Shown here: positions 6,197-8,012 of the stretch, piece by piece
How positions within the stretch are numbered: position 1 is the stretch's first letter
Layout: every line of letters begins with the position of its first letter
From: a bacterium
GTDB lineage: Bacteria; Elusimicrobiota; Elusimicrobia; UBA1565; UBA9628
DNA length: 8,012 nt
NCBI GenBank assembly: GCA_021790955.1
Contig: JAJYFI010000058.1
Coordinates: forward strand, 1-8,012
Reading direction: 5' to 3'
The notes under the pieces: generated by a model
What the model was told of the DNA's origin: nothing
Databases searched by the model: none
Seen by the model: the letters and a program-made list of their open reading frames with translations, nothing else
Program-made: the position numbers and the translations under genes

Positions 6197-7593
6197 ATCC
6201 CGGCGCCGATATCGCGCCGCGGCCCGCGGAGCCGACGCTTTCCGGCGAGGAGGCGGCCAGAATCCACGAGCGGGGCGCCAGGAAGCGCTACCTCGACAAC
6301 GATTGTCACGGGACGGTCGACGAGCTGCAAAAATGCCTCGCGACCGGAGCCCTTCCCGAGCACAAGGATTTGCGCATGCGGCTTTTGATCCTTCAGTCCT
6401 TGCGCCGATTCGGGAAGCAAGAGGAAGCCTGGGCGGCGCTTCGCGAGATGGAGGAGAAATACGGCCGAAGCGCCGAGCCGTTCATCCAGAACCTTCTTTT
6501 AAACGAGCGGGAGGCCACCGAAGGGAAGGTCAAGCTGGAGTCCTTCCCGACGCGGCTGACGATCCGCCCCACGAGCCGCTGTTCGGTGCACTGCATCATG
6601 TGCACGTTTTGGAAGGAGCCGCCGTGGGACATGTCCCAGAAGACGCTCGACGAGGTCGCGGCGCTTTATCCCTACATGGAGGACATCCTATGGCAGGGCG
6701 GGGAGCCCTTCGAAATGGACCGCCAGGCGCTCGAACGGATCCTTTTGAGGGGCCGCGACTACCCGAGGATGCTGCAGAACTTCATCACGAACGGCCAGCA
6801 CGTCGACGAGCGCTGGGCGGAGATCCTGGTGAGCCTTAACGTCCACATGAAGATCTCGATCGACGGGACGACGCCGGAAGTCTTCGAGAAAATCCGGGTG
6901 CTGGCGAGCTTCGACAAGATCCTGCGGTCCATCGGCAATTTGCGAAACGAGATGGCGAGGCAGGGCCGCCGCATCGGCTTCTGGATCCACATGGTGGTGC
7001 AGCGGCTCAACTACCACCAGATCGTCGACATGATCGAGTTCGCCAAGGCCCACGGATTCGACGGCGTGGCGCTGAGTCCCATGGAGGGAGATCTTTACCG
7101 CAAGATCGACATCTTCAATTACAGCCGGGACAAGATCGCGCGGGAGGTCGAGGCCCAGCGCGCCGAAGCCAGGAAGCGATGCTTGGAATACGGCATCTAT
7201 CTGGAGGACAACCTGCCCCCGCCGCCCGGCCCCGAGGACCAGAACCATTCCATGGAGGAGGCGGAGAACGAGAAGCGCTTTTCCTTGATGCCGATGACGG
7301 TGGAGGACGGCGCCCGCTACACGGGGCTGGAATATTCGTCTTTTTGCCTTTCGCCGTGGAAGAACCTGATTTTAAGGAACGGGGGCGGGGTGCTGCCGAA
7401 TTGGCACTGCGGCGAACGCTATATCGGCAACGTCGACAAGAGCTCCATCCTGGAGATCTGGAACGGCCTTCCCATGCAGCGGGTGCGCATGGGCATCGCC
7501 GAGCGCCGTTTCGGGGGGATTTGCCGGAAGTTCTGCTTCTCAGGCGCCCTGATGGAGACCTGGAAGCATCACATGGAGTGGTACTGGTCCTGA
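6193..7593 (+). CDS. Radical SAM/SPASM protein with helical N-terminal extension
   Basis: A 466-residue protein. Residues 1-115 form a Glu/Arg/Leu-rich, probably helical extension (for example KQEEAWAALREMEEKYG at 75-91) that may be TPR-like. The radical SAM core begins LTIRPTSRC130SVHC134IMC137, followed by WQGGEPF at 167-173, FITNG at 197-201 and MKISIDGTTPEVFEKIR at 219-235, the standard strand order of the SPASM subfamily. The SPASM region starts at FC385LSPWKNLILRNGGGVLPNW, then C406 (HCGE), EIWNG at 421-425, and C444/C448 (CRKFC). This is a classic auxiliary-cluster layout used in peptide-modifying and sulfatase-maturing enzymes, and unlike the C-termini of paralogs A-C. The acidic and proline-rich segment at 341-360 is an unusual insertion between core and SPASM. 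ATG 6193 overlaps the previous stop; GAGGG at 6181-6185 can serve as ribosome binding site. The frame stays open further upstream, but that part is the shadow of the TIR-like gene. Substrate unknown. Confidence 0.9.
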   Translation: MNPGADIAPRPAEPTLSGEEAARIHERGARKRYLDNDCHGTVDELQKCLATGALPEHKDLRMRLLILQSLRRFGKQEEAWAALREMEEKYGRSAEPFIQNLLLNEREATEGKVKLESFPTRLTIRPTSRCSVHCIMCTFWKEPPWDMSQKTLDEVAALYPYMEDILWQGGEPFEMDRQALERILLRGRDYPRMLQNFITNGQHVDERWAEILVSLNVHMKISIDGTTPEVFEKIRVLASFDKILRSIGNLRNEMARQGRRIGFWIHMVVQRLNYHQIVDMIEFAKAHGFDGVALSPMEGDLYRKIDIFNYSRDKIAREVEAQRAEARKRCLEYGIYLEDNLPPPPGPEDQNHSMEEAENEKRFSLMPMTVEDGARYTGLEYSSFCLSPWKNLILRNGGGVLPNWHCGERYIGNVDKSSILEIWNGLPMQRVRMGIAERRFGGICRKFCFSGALMETWKHHMEWYWS

Positions 7594-8012
7594 TGCCCGG
7601 AAAAACCAAGGTCTTTTTCGTCCAGATGCCCGCCTGGGCGCGCGAGCCAAACCTCGCGATCGCCCAGTTGGCGGCCTATCTTCGTCGCCACGGGATCGAG
7701 GTCGAGTCGATCGACCTCAACATGGAGCTTTATCATCGTTTCGCCGTCCCACAGGGGCAGCGGGACATGTGGGCGGCTGAGATCGACAATCTTTGGCTCG
7801 ACGCCAATTTCGCCGGGCGGGTTCTGGGCGAGAACCGGGCGTGGATCGAGAGAATGGTCCTGGGGCGGATCGGCGCGGCGGATCGGCCGGTGGTCTGTTT
7901 CCCGGTGACGGGGCCGTCCGTTCCCGCCAGCCTACAGTTGACGCGCTGGATCAAGGAAGCGAGGCCGGACGCCCTGGTGGTCTTCGGGGGGGAATTCTTC
8001 ACGGTCAACGGG
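7593..8012 (+). CDS. B12-binding-domain radical SAM-type protein (3' truncated by window edge)
   Basis: ATG 7593 shares one base with the previous stop (TGATG) and the frame is open to the right edge, giving 140 residues with no stop. The sequence reads like the B12-binding domain of a class B radical SAM protein: VFFVQMPAWA, PNLAIAQLAAYLRRHGIEV, SIDLNMELY, then VVCFPVTGPSVPASLQLTRWI and ALVVFGGEFF. These align by eye, in order, with the N-terminal domain of the gene at 1677 (VALIQCPVWG, LSLAQIAGCL, FDLNIALW, GGEYF), including a similar Trp- and acid-rich insertion. The radical SAM core is expected beyond the edge and is not seen, so the enzyme class is inferred. As at 778/1677, it directly follows a SPASM-type radical SAM gene. 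Confidence 0.78.
   Translation, partial: MPGKTKVFFVQMPAWAREPNLAIAQLAAYLRRHGIEVESIDLNMELYHRFAVPQGQRDMWAAEIDNLWLDANFAGRVLGENRAWIERMVLGRIGAADRPVVCFPVTGPSVPASLQLTRWIKEARPDALVVFGGEFFTVNG

Noticed and set aside
1..8012. tRNA, rRNA, insertion sequence or attachment site
   Set aside because: I saw no tRNA-like or rRNA-like segments, no transposase motifs and no flanking inverted or direct repeats.

Overview
This is a high-G+C bacterial window (well over 60% G+C by eye), and every supportable gene is on the + strand. It contains a dense, operon-like array of radical SAM enzymes. Nothing in the sequence fixes the organism. The high G+C, the tight packing and the repeated pairing of SPASM-type with B12-type radical SAM genes would fit an environmental lineage such as Elusimicrobiota, Omnitrophota or a deltaproteobacterial relative, but that is inference.

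Layout. Bases 1-697 hold the 3' part of a mannose-1-phosphate guanylyltransferase-like nucleotidyltransferase. An 80-base gap (698-777) with a 7-bp perfect hairpin follows; it is the only real intergenic space in the window. From 778 to the right edge, eight genes run head to tail, with junctions ranging from a 70-base overlap to a 13-base gap: a short radical SAM protein (paralog A, 778-1692); a B12-domain radical SAM protein (1677-3068); a second short radical SAM protein with a Cys/Gly-rich N-terminus (paralog B, 3072-4163); a small protein resembling a metallo-beta-lactamase fold without its metal ligands (4160-4612); a third short radical SAM protein with a regular Cys-Gly-Ser repeat at its N-terminus (paralog C, 4543-5652); a TIR-like protein with a candidate NADase glutamate (5666-6196); a SPASM radical SAM protein with a helical N-terminal extension (6193-7593); and the N-terminal domain of a second B12-type radical SAM protein (7593 to the right edge).

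How the genes may work together. Five complete radical SAM enzymes, plus the start of a probable sixth, share one transcription unit. Two of them form SPASM/B12 pairs joined by overlapping start and stop codons. Paralogs A, B and C are clearly duplicates of one ancestor. No separate precursor-peptide gene is visible, so the substrate is unknown. Options are a glycan or lipid (suggested only by the adjacent GDP-mannose-type gene), a peptide encoded outside the window, a cofactor, or the Cys/Gly tails of paralogs B and C themselves. The TIR-like protein and the ligandless MBL-like protein are unexpected partners and make this more than a routine modification cluster. All functional links are inference from order and overlap.
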